Of a stretch of 64,000 bases of DNA, positions 21,176 to 32,321 are shown one piece after another (the stretch's first letter is position 1; every line of letters begins with the position of its first letter). A program made the position numbers and the translations under genes. Origin of the DNA: Copromyces sp. CBS 386.78 (Eukaryota; Ascomycota; Sordariomycetes; Sordariales; Sordariaceae); assembly GCA_030685235.1 (NCBI GenBank), contig MU839140.1:1-64000 (forward strand), given 5' to 3'. The notes beneath the pieces are model-generated. The model had not been told where the DNA came from. It was given only the letters and a program-made list of their open reading frames with translations, and searched no databases.

Positions 21176-24064
21176 CTAAAAAGTCTCCGTCTCATCATAA
21201 TAAGTCTTCAACGCCAACTTTTGACTCAGTTCCGCAGCAACAGCCAACCCCTCATAAGCCCTCTCCACCGTCCTGACCCCCACACCAGGCACAGTCGTCA
21301 ATTCTCCCAGACTCCTAACCTTGCCACTTGGCCCCTGCGTTCCGTCCAGATGGTCGACCAAGTCCTGCGCGCGCTTCTGTCCAAACCCATTCAGGGATTT
21401 GATACGTTCTGTGTCGCGCGAGTTGACGATATCGAGTAACTGTTTAGTCCGGGGGGTCGGTTCGGGCCTTGGGTGTTGTTCAACTTGTTCGGGGTCGGAG
21501 TTGGAGTTGTTGGAGTTAGAGGGGTCGTCGTAATCGGATGCCGAGGCCGAGGCGGAGGCGGACGTGGTGGTGTGCTCGGTATTACCACTGTATAGTTGTT
21601 GGCGGGAACGCGACGAAATGCCGACTCCAAGGGTCGCGCTGCGGCCTCTACTCTTCAACAATCTCCTTCTTCTCGCCTCCGCCTCTGAAGGAGTCTCTTC
21701 CCCGTCGGCTTCCATGTCATCCTCCTCCTCCCCTTCCCCATCCGGATCCGTGGAAGAAATAATGCCCGTCATGGCCGTTTGCCGTCCGCTGTTGACACTG
21801 GCGTTCCTGCTGCTCACATCTTGCCGTGTTGTTGACCTGCCATTCCTCCCCTGTCGTGACCCCGCCTCCGCCTCCTCCTCCCTCAACTGCACCCCAACCT
21901 CCCACTCCTCCCTGCTAATCCTCCCCAGCTTCAACTTGAGTTTCTCAATCTTGCCCACCAACTTTTTCTGTCCCGGGAAAACCACCAGCGCATCTTCATA
22001 CATCCCCAGCGCCTCTTCCAGCCGTCCCGCCTCTTTCGCTTTTCTTGCTTCCAGCAATAACTGCAGTCCAGCACTCTTCTCGTCTGCACCCCTTACAGAT
22101 CCAGATCCACCACCGTTGCGACCCGAAGAAGAACGGGAAGTATTACCCATACTCTGCTCCTCGATCCTCCTTTCTAGCGCTTCAAGTCGGCGCTGCACTT
22201 CCTCGCTTATTTCCGGCTTTGGTTCCCCATTGGAAGAAGACGGTGGGTTTTCCGATTTGGGCGTAGACGGACTCGGCGTTTGGGGGCTTAGGACAGCAGT
22301 GGCAGCTGCGCGCGCAGCCAAGATCTCGGCAACTTTTTTCTCCACCATGGCTTCGATTTGGGCTGCTGACAGTGTCAAGACGGGGGTATTATCGGCTGAC
22401 ATGGACATGGATTTGGAGCTTGGTGGTTGTTGAATCGACCCGGAACCGGAGCTACTATTCTGGCGGGAGACGCCGGCAGATACGGAACCGGGGAGTGGCA
22501 ACCCAGTAGGTCTAGCCAGTTTCGAGGGTCCAGTGCCGATTAGACCTGATCGAATTGCCGAGGTTTCAGCAGACGAGGAAGAAGAAGAGGAGGAGGTGAC
22601 GGTGTCGGTCATGGAGCGGCGCGAGGTCAACCCTGACAGGGACAAAGGCTGGCGGATCTGCGAGGTGTTGGCTTGTGGAGGACCTGCTCCAAATCGGGTG
22701 GTGGTCCCGCCCACCGAGGCCGTGGCTTTATGTGCGGACGCGCGGTCGGTGTACACGTTGAATAGCTTTGACGGCTTCGTTTCGGCTTTTTCAATGACTG
22801 CCCCCGAAGCAGCAGCGCGGTCGGTGCTAGAGCGGGCTAGTGCGGGGGCACTGCCGGTGTACGAGTTCTGCGTCCCCAAGCCGATGGGACGCAATGGCTG
22901 GCGAGGGGCCAGGACGCCGTTGGTTAGACCGGAGAAGGAAGTGGAGGAGTGCGAGCGGTGCGGCTGCTTGTATACGACTTCGTTTTCGATCTCGCGGACT
23001 TCGATGCGCTTGGCGCGGGACGACACGTTGAGACTGGACAAGGTGTCGAGGTGGTAGGACCGCATAGGCGCGAGGTTGAGGATCATGATGGTGATGCCGT
23101 TGTTCTGGCCCAGACTCAAGATGCGCGTCATTTTGGATTCGCGGTAGGGGATGCGCTTGTCGCCGCGGGAGATGGCGTCGATGCATTGCGAGAGGACGAA
23201 CAGGGACTTGTTGATGGCTGCTGACTCGATCATACGGTCCTTGTTGTTGTCGGTCCTTCGGTTATCTTCGGAGCCAGCCAGATCGATGGCCGAGGCTGTG
23301 CTTTCCAACACCATGTCCCCCGTTGTTTGCGTGACTTTGACGCGAAGGATGGCGTGGCTGCGGGAGCTGTGGGCGTTGAGCTTGGTGGAGGCCGTGACGC
23401 GGTTGTTGTTGGCTTCGACGTAGAGGCGCTCGAAATCTTTGACGTCGTCGCAGGGCCGTTCCGTCAGCCCGACCACGAAGGTCTTCCCTTCCTTTTCTCG
23501 TAGGGGCAGGCCCATCGGGGTGCGCACCTCGGGCGGCTCGAGCAGGTCGTATACCTTGTCGTTGTAGATTTCGTAGTACGAGAGGTGGACGTCGACTACG
23601 GTCTCGCCGTTGGAGTCGTTTTCGATCTTCTTGCCGCGTCGGAAGACATTGCTTAGTAGTCGGGGGATGAGACCGCGGTCGGCCATCTTCATGCCACCAC
23701 GCATGGTGTGCGTCTTGCCTGTGCCGGTAACGCCATACGCGAATATTGTTACGTCCAGGCCTTGGAAGAGGGCCTTGATGTGAGGGTATACTGTGGATGT
23801 TATTGTGTCAGTGATGGGCAATCCTCCCAGTCGGTGAAGATGATGATGCCTACCTTCGGCATTGAAGAGATCCTCCTGGGTGCATGATTGGTCGTAGACA
23901 CTGTTGAAGATGTACGAGAACTCTTCGGTTTCGTTCTTTGGGTTGGGGATCTTGACTACCGTGGTGGGCTTTCCCTCGTCGGTGCTGGCGGCGCGTACAA
24001 TGACATCCTTGTCCAGCTCTTTGGAAAGCAGCGGACGTATCCTGGCGACGACACGAACGGACAT
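21176..24064 (-). CDS. Kinesin-10/KIF22 (Kid)-type chromokinesin, one intron
   Basis: A plus-end-type motor predicted to bind microtubules through its head and DNA through its tail. The 5' exon is 24064-23854, the intron 23853-23791 (GTAGGC..CACAG, CTGAC branch) and the 3' exon 23790-21176, giving 941 aa. The 63-bp intron is a multiple of three and has no stop, so it can be mistaken for coding. Splicing restores FNAEVYPHI. The motor domain carries the P-loop GVTGTGKTH (90-98), switch I NAHSSRSHAI and switch II DLAGSEDNRRT (from 240). Switch II matches the KIF22 form rather than conventional kinesin. A Ser/Pro-rich middle and a short charged helical segment follow. The last 87 residues hold two helix-hairpin-helix units (LNGFGQKRAQDL and VPGVGVRTVERA), as in the KIF22 DNA-binding tail. 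It diverges from aim24 across a shared 1.16-kb upstream region. Confidence 0.9.
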   Translation of the reverse strand: MSVRVVARIRPLLSKELDKDVIVRAASTDEGKPTTVVKIPNPKNETEEFSYIFNSVYDQSCTQEDLFNAEGRHHHLHRLGGLPITDTITSTVYPHIKALFQGLDVTIFAYGVTGTGKTHTMRGGMKMADRGLIPRLLSNVFRRGKKIENDSNGETVVDVHLSYYEIYNDKVYDLLEPPEVRTPMGLPLREKEGKTFVVGLTERPCDDVKDFERLYVEANNNRVTASTKLNAHSSRSHAILRVKVTQTTGDMVLESTASAIDLAGSEDNRRTDNNKDRMIESAAINKSLFVLSQCIDAISRGDKRIPYRESKMTRILSLGQNNGITIMILNLAPMRSYHLDTLSSLNVSSRAKRIEVREIENEVVYKQPHRSHSSTSFSGLTNGVLAPRQPLRPIGLGTQNSYTGSAPALARSSTDRAAASGAVIEKAETKPSKLFNVYTDRASAHKATASVGGTTTRFGAGPPQANTSQIRQPLSLSGLTSRRSMTDTVTSSSSSSSSAETSAIRSGLIGTGPSKLARPTGLPLPGSVSAGVSRQNSSSGSGSIQQPPSSKSMSMSADNTPVLTLSAAQIEAMVEKKVAEILAARAAATAVLSPQTPSPSTPKSENPPSSSNGEPKPEISEEVQRRLEALERRIEEQSMGNTSRSSSGRNGGGSGSVRGADEKSAGLQLLLEARKAKEAGRLEEALGMYEDALVVFPGQKKLVGKIEKLKLKLGRISREEWEVGVQLREEEAEAGSRQGRNGRSTTRQDVSSRNASVNSGRQTAMTGIISSTDPDGEGEEEDDMEADGEETPSEAEARRRRLLKSRGRSATLGVGISSRSRQQLYSGNTEHTTTSASASASASDYDDPSNSNNSNSDPEQVEQHPRPEPTPRTKQLLDIVNSRDTERIKSLNGFGQKRAQDLVDHLDGTQGPSGKVRSLGELTTVPGVGVRTVERAYEGLAVAAELSQKLALKTYYDETETF
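23791..23853 (-). other. In-frame 63-bp intron of the kinesin gene
   Basis: On the minus strand the segment starts GTAGGC and ends CACAG, with branch-like CACTGAC about 15 nt before the acceptor. Its removal restores the kinesin consensus between the Asn-Ala-Glu and Tyr-Pro-His residues. Confidence 0.85.
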
Positions 24065-25223
24065 GGTTCGGTTGTCGACGACCGGTGGTTGGATGGATCC
24101 AATCCGTCAGTGTGTCGCGATTAGAAAAAAAAAAAAAAAAATTGGACGCGCGTGAAGAAAAAAGGGGGGGAAGTTGTGAAGGGGAGGAGTGGGTGGGTTA
24201 GGAAATGGGACAAGAAAAACAGGACGGCTCCCGAGAAGGATACATCAAACACCATAAAAGAGGATAAATAAGGTAGGAATAGTGAATGGGGATGGGATAT
24301 GGGATATGGGATGGGGGACCCCAATGGTTTGTAAAGTGAATGGGAAGTGGAAAAAGCAAAGTTGGAAAAAGGATGGGGTTGGGCAATGGCCTCCCGTCTC
24401 TCTCCTCTCCTCTCCGCCTTTGCGCCTCAAAAGCGACCCCAGTGACCAGTAACGAGTCGACGGGAAGAGTGGAATTAAAAAGGAGACGGTCAACAAATGG
24501 TCAACAAAAGACAGGGTTCCAAGTGAGGGGGTGAACAAGTGACAATGAATCCCGAATACCAATTGGTGTAGAGTTCTGCACGAATGCACGGAGCAGCACG
24601 TCGCCGTCGCAGCAAGGGACCTTGACCAAGTGTGTGTGTGTTGATGGAGTCGGGATAGGCCAACAGGGGCACAGTTAACCGAGCAACGGGAACCGGGGGG
24701 GGGAACAACGCACCACAATCAACGACTCTCAGTGGCTTTGTATCGCTAGTGAGACACTGCAATGCAATGGTGCTGCACTAACTGTGGGCAGTTGTGGGGT
24801 GCAGCTGCTGTGATCGCTGTTGAGTTGTTGTTGCTGCCGAGTTTTTACAGTGGTTGCAGGCTGCAGCAGATCCCAAGAAAGCCGACGGCAGGCAGGAACC
24901 GTCAAGAGCTAGGTGGTCAGTGCACACTTCCGTCCCAAAAGGGCTTATCGATAGCGGCTACCTTGCATGGAATTTCTCGGGCCAGGAAGGGTGGTCCGTG
25001 TCCCGGGCTCTGCGTGTTGGCCTGGAAATTCCAATTGCAGTCCTGGCGTCATTGCTTTGTTTCTTGTACGGGACCTGTTTCAATCTTTCGTTTACTGCCT
25101 CAGTTCTCAACTCCAACTTTCCCACCTCCGCACCCCGACCCCGACCTCGACCACCTCACCCCCGGGTCCCATCTCCGAACCTGACCCGGGTCCCCTTCCT
25201 TCTATTGCGAAATCCAACACACA
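24065..25223. promoter_or_regulatory. Divergent upstream region, kinesin / aim24
   Basis: A 1.16-kb interval between two outward-reading ATGs. It contains an A17 tract at about 24124-24140 next to the kinesin start and pyrimidine-rich sequence before aim24. No specific operator is identified; the promoter role is inferred from position only. Confidence 0.5.
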
Positions 25224-26669
25224 ATGCGCGGCCAGTCTCCCCTGGTCAGGGCGGCGCGGACTGCGCGACTGACTAGATCCTCGACGACACCTCTCTTCAC
25301 AAACAACTTCTTCGTCTGCCGACAATGTCAACACCTCACCCTCGCCAGCAGGAGGGGCATCCAAATCAGCGCCAAGCCCACCACCGACTCCCGTCCCACG
25401 CCCGACATCTTCGACGCCCTGCCCGGCAGCACTCGTGACCCAGCCGACGCCCGCTTCGAAGTAATCGGCTCTCCCTCCTCCCTCCTCTCCGTCACCTTGT
25501 CGGCTTCCCAGCGCCTCTACACCCGCCGCGGCACCCTCGTCTCCGTCACCGGCCGCGTCGAAAACGCCCAATCAACACTCTCCCTCCTCTCTCCCCTCCC
25601 TCGCGCGCTTTTGGGCGTCCCCTTTCTCTACCAGCGTATTAGCTCAACGACCCCCATCACCGCGCTAATAGGCACTTCCTCGCCCAACACTTCCTTCTCG
25701 GTGCTCCATCTGGACGGAACGACGGACTACATGGTTGCTCAGCGGAACGCCCTGTTGGCATGGACGGGCCATACCCTCCGTCTTTCGCCACGGATTCAAC
25801 AGGGTCTGGCTCCCGCCAACTGGGGCGCTACGCACGTTACCGGCCGTGGCCTGGTGGCGCTCGCAGCCCCCGGTCAAATCTACGAGTTGACGTTGGGAGA
25901 AGGCGAGGAGCTAACCCTGCACCCTTCCCACGTCGTGGCCTATTCCGTAACGCGCAAACCGCCCTTGCCCTTCCGGTTTAGAAGCACCCGCCTCAATCTA
26001 CAGTTGCCTGCCATCCCGGACTCCATTTCCCACGCAGCCGGCCGCCTCGTGCCCACCAAGGTCTCGGAATTTTTTGCCAATATGAGAGATACAAAGCTGT
26101 ACACCACCCTGGCCAGAATCTTGTACAGCCTGCGCACAGCGACGAGGAGAACAATCTGGGGCGATCGCCTGTTCCTCCAGTTCCGTGGCCCGACCAACAT
26201 TTTGATGTCCAGCCGCGCCGTGCGCGTTTCCGATGTCCTGACCCGCGACGACATGAACGAGATGGCCGACACGGAAGCCGGCCTAGTCGGTAAAGCTTTG
26301 GGAACTGGCAGGATTGACAAGGCCAAGGCCCTGGAAGAGAAGAAGAAGGAACTGAAGCCTTTGGTGGCTGAGACAGCGGGTGGTGGTGATAAGCCCGCTG
26401 CTCCTGCTCCTGTCGAGGCTCCTTTTTCGAGTGCGAACAGTGCGAACACCAGCGCGGACTTTGCTGATGAGGCCAAGACTCCTGCTGACAAGGTCATTGA
26501 GGAGGTTGCTGCTGCGGGCGAGAAGGGCGACAAGGAAGAGGAGGAGGTCGTCAAGCAGCAGGAAGGCGAAGGCGAGACTAAGCCTGTCAAGATGAGGATT
26601 GCGAGCGTGGGAAAGGATGGCAAGGTCACGTTTGAGGAGTCCAAGGATTTGAACCAGTTTGTGCGGTAA
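25224..26669 (+). CDS. aim24: Aim24 mitochondrial inner-membrane protein
   Basis: Member of the Aim24 family, which in yeast is a mitochondrial inner-membrane protein that supports cristae/MICOS organisation. The single exon encodes 481 aa from the ATG at 25224. The N-terminus (MRGQSPLVRAARTARLTRSS) is Arg-rich and acid-free, fitting a matrix-targeting presequence. The central region, about residues 75-340, holds the beta-rich family domain with stretches such as RRGTLVSVTGRVENAQST, LAWTGHTLRLSP and GRGLVALAAPGQIYEL. A predicted amphipathic or membrane-associated part around ILYSLRTATRRTIWGDR follows. The last 100 residues or so are Ala/Glu/Lys-rich low complexity, longer than in yeast. Domain calls rest on recognition by eye. 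Confidence 0.88.
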   Translation: MRGQSPLVRAARTARLTRSSTTPLFTNNFFVCRQCQHLTLASRRGIQISAKPTTDSRPTPDIFDALPGSTRDPADARFEVIGSPSSLLSVTLSASQRLYTRRGTLVSVTGRVENAQSTLSLLSPLPRALLGVPFLYQRISSTTPITALIGTSSPNTSFSVLHLDGTTDYMVAQRNALLAWTGHTLRLSPRIQQGLAPANWGATHVTGRGLVALAAPGQIYELTLGEGEELTLHPSHVVAYSVTRKPPLPFRFRSTRLNLQLPAIPDSISHAAGRLVPTKVSEFFANMRDTKLYTTLARILYSLRTATRRTIWGDRLFLQFRGPTNILMSSRAVRVSDVLTRDDMNEMADTEAGLVGKALGTGRIDKAKALEEKKKELKPLVAETAGGGDKPAAPAPVEAPFSSANSANTSADFADEAKTPADKVIEEVAAAGEKGDKEEEEVVKQQEGEGETKPVKMRIASVGKDGKVTFEESKDLNQFVR

Positions 26670-29157
26670 AAGCGGGTGGTTGTGGTTGTGGTTGTGGTTG
26701 TGGTTATGGTTACGGTGTTGGCTGTAGGTTGGATGCAGGGGGGGCTGTAATTTCCTTTTTATCCCTTTTTTCTTTTTCTTTGTTGTTGTTGTTGTTGTTG
26801 TTGCTGTAACGATAGAACAAATGTGCATAGTTGGTTATTCATGAAAGAAGGGCATGGATGGGCATGAAAGAAGGGCATGGGGCAATCCATGGCATGGCTC
26901 ACGATAGGTATGGGCCGGGATGTTGAATTGAAAATAGGATGGTGATGGATGGGAGTGGAATGGAATGAAAAAAAAGATTTGGTTTTTTGAAGCGTGCTTG
27001 CTACTGAATCTGCTTTTATGCTTATTAGAAGAAGGTCCAGAGATGGGATCCATGTCGTGCCATTTTATCAGATGTCTTCTCCTAAGGTACCTATCTATCT
27101 CCCAGCTTTATTTACATCGCCATTGTCCTTGAATCCTGAATTCCCCCGCGGGATACGACTCTTGGACGTATGTATGTAACCGCCATATCACCGCCCAACA
27201 ACACGATTTCTCGATATGATTTCCACAACAAACAAACAGAAAGACAAAGATACATACATCCATCAACCTATGGTAAAATGTCAAGCTGTTACAAAGCCAG
27301 CCCGCCTCTACCCGCATGTTCTGTTCCATCTCTCTCAATTTCAAGCTAGACGGACCTATACCCTATTAACTCCAAACAAATCTGTATTCTAAAGCTCCTT
27401 CGACCGCGCCATCACAGGCACATGGTATCCATTCCAAAGTGAACAAAGAATAATAAACATGTGTAATGTAATACATGCATGCAGCGACCAGCAACCCGTC
27501 GTGACTTCACCGCTCTATCTATTCTAGTTCCCGTCTTCAAAGTAAAGCTGTCGGCGGGGAGCCATCAAGAATGATCATCAAGGTGCATGAGGTCGGTTGA
27601 ATTTAAATTGAGAAAACGTGCTAGACCACATGCTTCGGAGCGCCGCCGTGTCATTGTCCTTCCTGCTTCCTGCTTTTGAGACTTGCACTTGCCGTACGTA
27701 GTACGAATGTCGTAGAGATCGTAAGGGGTATTGTCGTAAGGGGTATTAGCAGCAGTACCTTAAATAGCGATAAACTCCCGTCTCTAGCCGCTAGGCCAAC
27801 AAGAATTTTATGCCTGGTTTGGGCTTGCTGGCTGAGTTCAAGTTCCATCTGGCTTCTCAGCCACTCATTGTCTTGTTCGTTCGTAAAAGTTGACACGAGA
27901 TGGTGTTCTCCTCCCTGCTCCCTGTTTGCCTGTTTGCCTGAGTGGTCGGGGTGGCCTGGACGCTCCCGTCTCGGTGGTTCCGTTGGCATGTTCCGTCTCC
28001 TTGGTTTGGTTTGGTGCTGGGCAGCGGCAGCAGCGGCGGCGTCTTACTTAGGCACGGTGCCGAGGTAGTACGGTAGACGTCTGGCTACCTTATGTTCCTA
28101 ACTGTCTGGGGTTTCCTCCCCTAGGTGGCTACTCTACCCCGTCTTGGTTGTTCACTTTCTTGATCTTTTTAGCGATATCTTTGTATTACGCACCCTTTTT
28201 TTTTTTTTTTGTTCTAATCCGTGGAAGAGGGATGGAGGCGTGGTGGAAGTGTATGTAAAGAAATAAAATGAAATGCCCCCTGGTGGAGGAGGCGATTCGG
28301 ATTATGTTAAGGTATTGAGTTGGTGGGTGGTCGGTGTAGTAGTCCCAGGAGACAAAAACAAACATGAAGTGCCGTTGGGGTGGAGGGGGGGGGGGGGGGG
28401 GGGGGGGGGTGGGGGTGTTTTTTTTTTTTTTTTGGGGGGGGGGTGGGGGTGGCTGGGGGGGTTTGGGTTTTCGCGAGGGGGTTGGAAAAATTTGTGGTGG
28501 GCGGTTACANNNNNNNNNNCGCCGGCCGCCGCGCGGGCCGCCGCGCGCCCCCCCCGCCCCCCCCCCGGCCCCCCCCCCCCCGCCCCCCGCCCCCCCCGGC
28601 CCCCCCCCGCCCCGCGATTTGGGTTTGTTTACTTTGTTACGTGGGAGAGGTAGGGGGATGAGGAGGTGTAGATGGTTTCGAGAGAGCGGTATGTAAAAAG
28701 TTGCTTGGTCGTAGTACCTAGTGCGTGGCGGGGGAGGAGAGGTTACCTCTACGGGTGATGATGCTGTCGGCTATCCAGGTTGCAGTACTTGGGTTGGGGA
28801 CTAGGTGGGAGTTGGGCAGGTGATGGGTTTTATTGTGTGCTGTGAAAGACTAGACGTGTGAAAGCCTGTAAATGGTGATGTTGATGTCAGTTTTTGAAGA
28901 GTCAAGGCAGAAGTTATGCGACATGCTGGGTAGCTCTGATGTGTGGGGATATCGAGACCGGGTGACATTGACTGTACAGTCGTGATGCAGCTGTAATGAA
29001 CGGACGGGATAATTGTGTGGCAGACGATATCTCCATGTAAACCCGGATATAAAGTACGATACGTGGATAAAGCCATCCATCCGAACCATCATCCTAGAGC
29101 ATTTGCATGGGTTAATTAATAGCTGATATGGCCCAGAGAGGGCAAGACTACATCCGA
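26670..29157. other. Intergenic region with assembly gap
   Basis: Begins with GGTTGT and TTG microsatellites (26680-26810). No convincing gene. A leftward ORF at about 27651-27989 has a hydrophobic stretch (FKVLLLIPLTTIPLTIS), but its context is repetitive (two copies of CGTAAGGGGTATT at about 27718-27750), so I leave it out. The gap at 28510-28519 is embedded in G- and C-runs. Confidence 0.55.
28380..28618. other. G-run / 10-N gap / C-run, low-quality sequence
   Basis: Long G-runs and one T-run to the left of the Ns (28510-28519), and long runs of C with CCG and GCC units to the right (28520-28613). It resembles poorly resolved homopolymer sequence around a gap more than biology. Any ORF here is not trustworthy. 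Confidence 0.85.
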
Positions 29158-30964
29158 TTAAAGCACCGCCCCTCCGCCATCGTCATCATCATCATCATCA
29201 TCGTCCTCTTCATCATCCCCCTCCATGCCGCTATGAGTAAGCATATCGACCTCGTCAACCGGAACCACTTCACGCCGGGCATACCCCCGGAGGTCATCAA
29301 CACTGACCTCGTCAGGATCAGATAGGGATGCAATGCTATCAACATCATTCATGATTCCCGGAGCCGGCTCCGCATCAACTCGATGCACTATGACCGACGA
29401 ATCCTCAGCCCAGTCCGCCACCGTGCCTACCCTTGTGCCGGTGCCGGCATCTGTCTGGGTCTGGGTCCACCGATCATCCAGATGCATGGTAGCCGACCAG
29501 GTATTCGAGTCCTCGTCCTTGTAGCTCTGCCGGCTCTTCTTCCTGATGGTATTAAACACCTCCTTCCGCACCCGCTCCAGGATCCGGTCCAGCATGATCT
29601 GTCGCCTCTTGACTGCTCCGGGGTCGTGCGAGTCGTACACGTCCGGCAACCGCCACTTGGGATACAAGTTCCCGTGGCTTGCCCGGTGCTCTACGCCCGA
29701 GCGCGATTCTTCAAAGTAGTACTTGCATAGCTTGCAGGTGGGCTTGCTTGAGCCGATGTACGGCCACGAGTTGAAGAACATGTTGGGGCTGATGTCGCCT
29801 TTGCCGTGGTCGGTGAGCAGCCAATGGTGCAGCAACACCTCGGAGTGCACGGCTAGGGGTGTGTTATTCACGTAGGCTTGTTCCAGTCTGTGGTCCAGAT
29901 GGAGGATCTGCAAGTCCTCGACGAAGCGCTTGAAGATGGTCATGACTTTCTCGTTGGACGTCATCCTCCCCACAATCGACTCGGCCTTTTGGGATTTTTT
30001 TCGTCGGGGCGCGTCTCGGAGGTCACCGGAAGGAATGCGGCGAATAGAAGGCTCGCTTGGAAAGAGCTGCGGCCACTTATCCCGGGCGAGGAAACAGTAG
30101 TGCACCGAGGCGCGGTAGGCAACGATGCGCAAGGCCGTGTGCACGAGCTCGGACCAGCAGGCCATGCTGGTGTAGCCCTCGATGGCGGCGCGGCCGGCGG
30201 CGGCACGAGCGAAAAGGGTGTTGTTGAGACGTTTGGACGAGAGAATGTTTGCGAGTTTGCGGAAAACGGTTTTGCATTTTTGGTCGTCTGTGATGGTTAG
30301 CTTTGTCGCTTTGGATGCTGGCATGCCGGTATATCGAGTTGGTGAGTGACTTACACTCTGCTTCTGGCGTCATATCCCTGACTACAAAGTCCTCTGAATA
30401 AGCCAAATCACTCAGTACCTTAATAACCTCCTCATCCTCCTCTTTATCTTGGCCCTTACACCGATCCAAACACACAATCGCCGCATCCCTCAATGAATTG
30501 AGGTAGGCTCTCACCCGCGGCCTGTTGAACCTCACTACTATTTCCCTCAGTTCCCTTTCGGCCGCTGCTCTCCCCTCGGTATCAGTAACGGGCGGAGCAA
30601 GAGCCACCTTTTTCAGAACGGTACGCAGAAACGAAGCGGTGCGATCAAGATGCTGCGGTGTAGCTTGGTTGACACCGAACACATAGGTGAACTTCTGCTC
30701 ACCCGCCAGCACATCGCTGGTGTCGAGGATCATAATGGACGTGACCGTCTTGCCGCCCTTTTCTCGATCACAGAGATGGGCAAGCTTGTAGACGAAGGCT
30801 TGGTAGAGCTGCTTGGGGTCCTCGACCTCGACGCGCGTGGACTGGGAGGGAATGGACAATTGCTCGCGGACGGATTCGCGGAGAGCTTCGAGGAGCATGA
30901 TAGGCTCGTAGAAGCGGTGGAGGATTTTGGGTGCCAAGTCGATTGGGGTGTCTGAGGATTCCAT
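29158..30964 (-). CDS. Deaminase-fold protein resembling the OTT_1508 family, one intron
   Basis: Exon 1 is 30964-30355, the intron 30354-30288 (GTAAGT..CACAG, GCTAAC branch) and exon 2 30287-29158, giving 579 aa. The junction reads PEAEYDQKCKTVFRKL. I assign it to the cytidine-deaminase-like superfamily. An HSEVLLHHWLL segment gives the H-x-E pair (His351, Glu353). A CKLCKYYFEE segment 35 residues later gives the C-x2-C pair (Cys388, Cys391). Together they form the zinc and proton-shuttle layout. The following SGVEHRASHGNLYPKWRLP resembles what I recall of fungal OTT_1508-like deaminases (Pfam PF14441). The N-terminal 340 residues are helical and unassigned; the tail ends in an Asp run. Substrate is unknown: nucleic acid, nucleotide or neither. 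It diverges from the zinc-finger gene at 32322. Confidence 0.75.
30288..30354 (-). other. 67-bp intron of the deaminase-like gene
   Basis: Minus-strand GTAAGT donor (30354-30349), GCTAAC branch and CACAG acceptor ending at 30288. Joining the flanks restores one frame across the two exons. Confidence 0.9.
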
Positions 30965-32321
30965 GGTTGCCAGATGGGCTGTTTGTTCTTGCGAAAGTGC
31001 GCGGAAGAAACCTCACAGTGAAAGGTCCTCTGGCTGTCCTTCGAGATATCAGGATTCAAGTCTTCTGTTTGCTGGGCGCTGGCGGATTTGGTGCATGATG
31101 TTTGGCAGAGTCAGCGCAATAACGGACGAGGACCATCTGAGACATGTTTCTTTCTTTCTCCCCGACCTTCCTTTTACCGTGTTGGCTGTTTGGTCTGGTG
31201 TTTGGACATCAACACATGTCGTCGAGATAAGGCGTCAAAAAAGGATGTTGGTTGAGGTTTATGAGATCAAACAATTGAAGGACAGTCGTCCTCGTTCCCG
31301 TCCGCCTTTCCCCACCAACGGCGCCCCTCCACCAGCCCCCGCCAGTTTTTTGTTAGTGCATTAACCAATCATGTTGCTTAAAATGGAGGCACACAGAACT
31401 AACCAAGCCCTAAGAAGACAGGGATATCCACAACAGGCACGACACAAAGCCGCGCAGATGCGGGATGATGCAGTTCGGGGCCTGCCGCAGAGACGCCGGG
31501 GGTGGTTATGTCAATTGCAAACTGCTAAGAGAAGGTCGGGCGACACACCTGCAGGCTATCGACAGCGATATAGGTACACAACAAGGTGCTCAGCTTATAA
31601 AACAGCGTGACAACAACGGAGAGGAATCTATGCTAACCAAACTCGGAAGTTGTCTTCTTACCTCCTTTTTATTCTCGACCTCCTACGGGATAAGTTCGAC
31701 TGTGTGCAAGTTGCATGTAGATGTCGACGTTGTCATTGTCGCACGGACGGTATTACTATTGCCCAATGTTGCAATCGACATAACCGGCCCCCATCACAGT
31801 TCTGCATGAGGCCCGACATTTATGCAAGGTTGAGCGAATCCCGACCAGGCCGGTTACCGAATTGGGATGGTGCGCTGTCCATGCTTTCGCCGAGGCATTC
31901 TTTGCGCGTTTTCTTTGAATTCTCACACAAGATATCGTCCGTTTGCTGCTGGAAACTCAAGACGTCTGGACCGACTCCAAGTGGTCAAATTCGACGGATC
32001 ACTGCCATTGATTGATTGACGAAGGCAGACGGGCATAAGTACGGGAGAGGCCCACAGTCCCTCAGCTCCGTTGACGTCTTCAGTTTTCTGAAGGCTTGTT
32101 CAAAGTGGACACAGACGGGCCTCTCGCCTTATAAGTCTACACCTAGTAGGCCTCGTTTTGTTCTTCCCCTCACCCTCTCCTCTTTCTTGACCCATGCTCA
32201 TATCATCTCTCTTTGTGCATCATTGAACCATACCACAAACCACACCATCACACCACACCTTGACAACAACGACACTTGAACCGCGGTGTCCGTCTGCTCC
32301 TTGCGGACTCGGTCTGACGCC
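30965..32321. promoter_or_regulatory. Divergent upstream region, deaminase-like / zinc-finger gene
   Basis: 1.36 kb between two outward start codons. Small ORFs occur on the plus strand at 31371-31809 without recognisable features. No specific sites identified beyond a CCAAT at about 31364. Promoter role by position only. Confidence 0.45.

Noticed and set aside
21564..22433. 289-aa ORF antisense to the kinesin gene
   Set aside because: Shadow of the Ser/Pro/Glu-rich kinesin middle region.
27651..27989. 112-aa leftward ORF with one hydrophobic stretch
   Set aside because: The hydrophobic part is encoded by two direct repeats and there is no other support.
28273..28696. Gly/Pro/Ala-rich ORFs around the second gap
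   Set aside because: Products of G- and C-homopolymers next to Ns.
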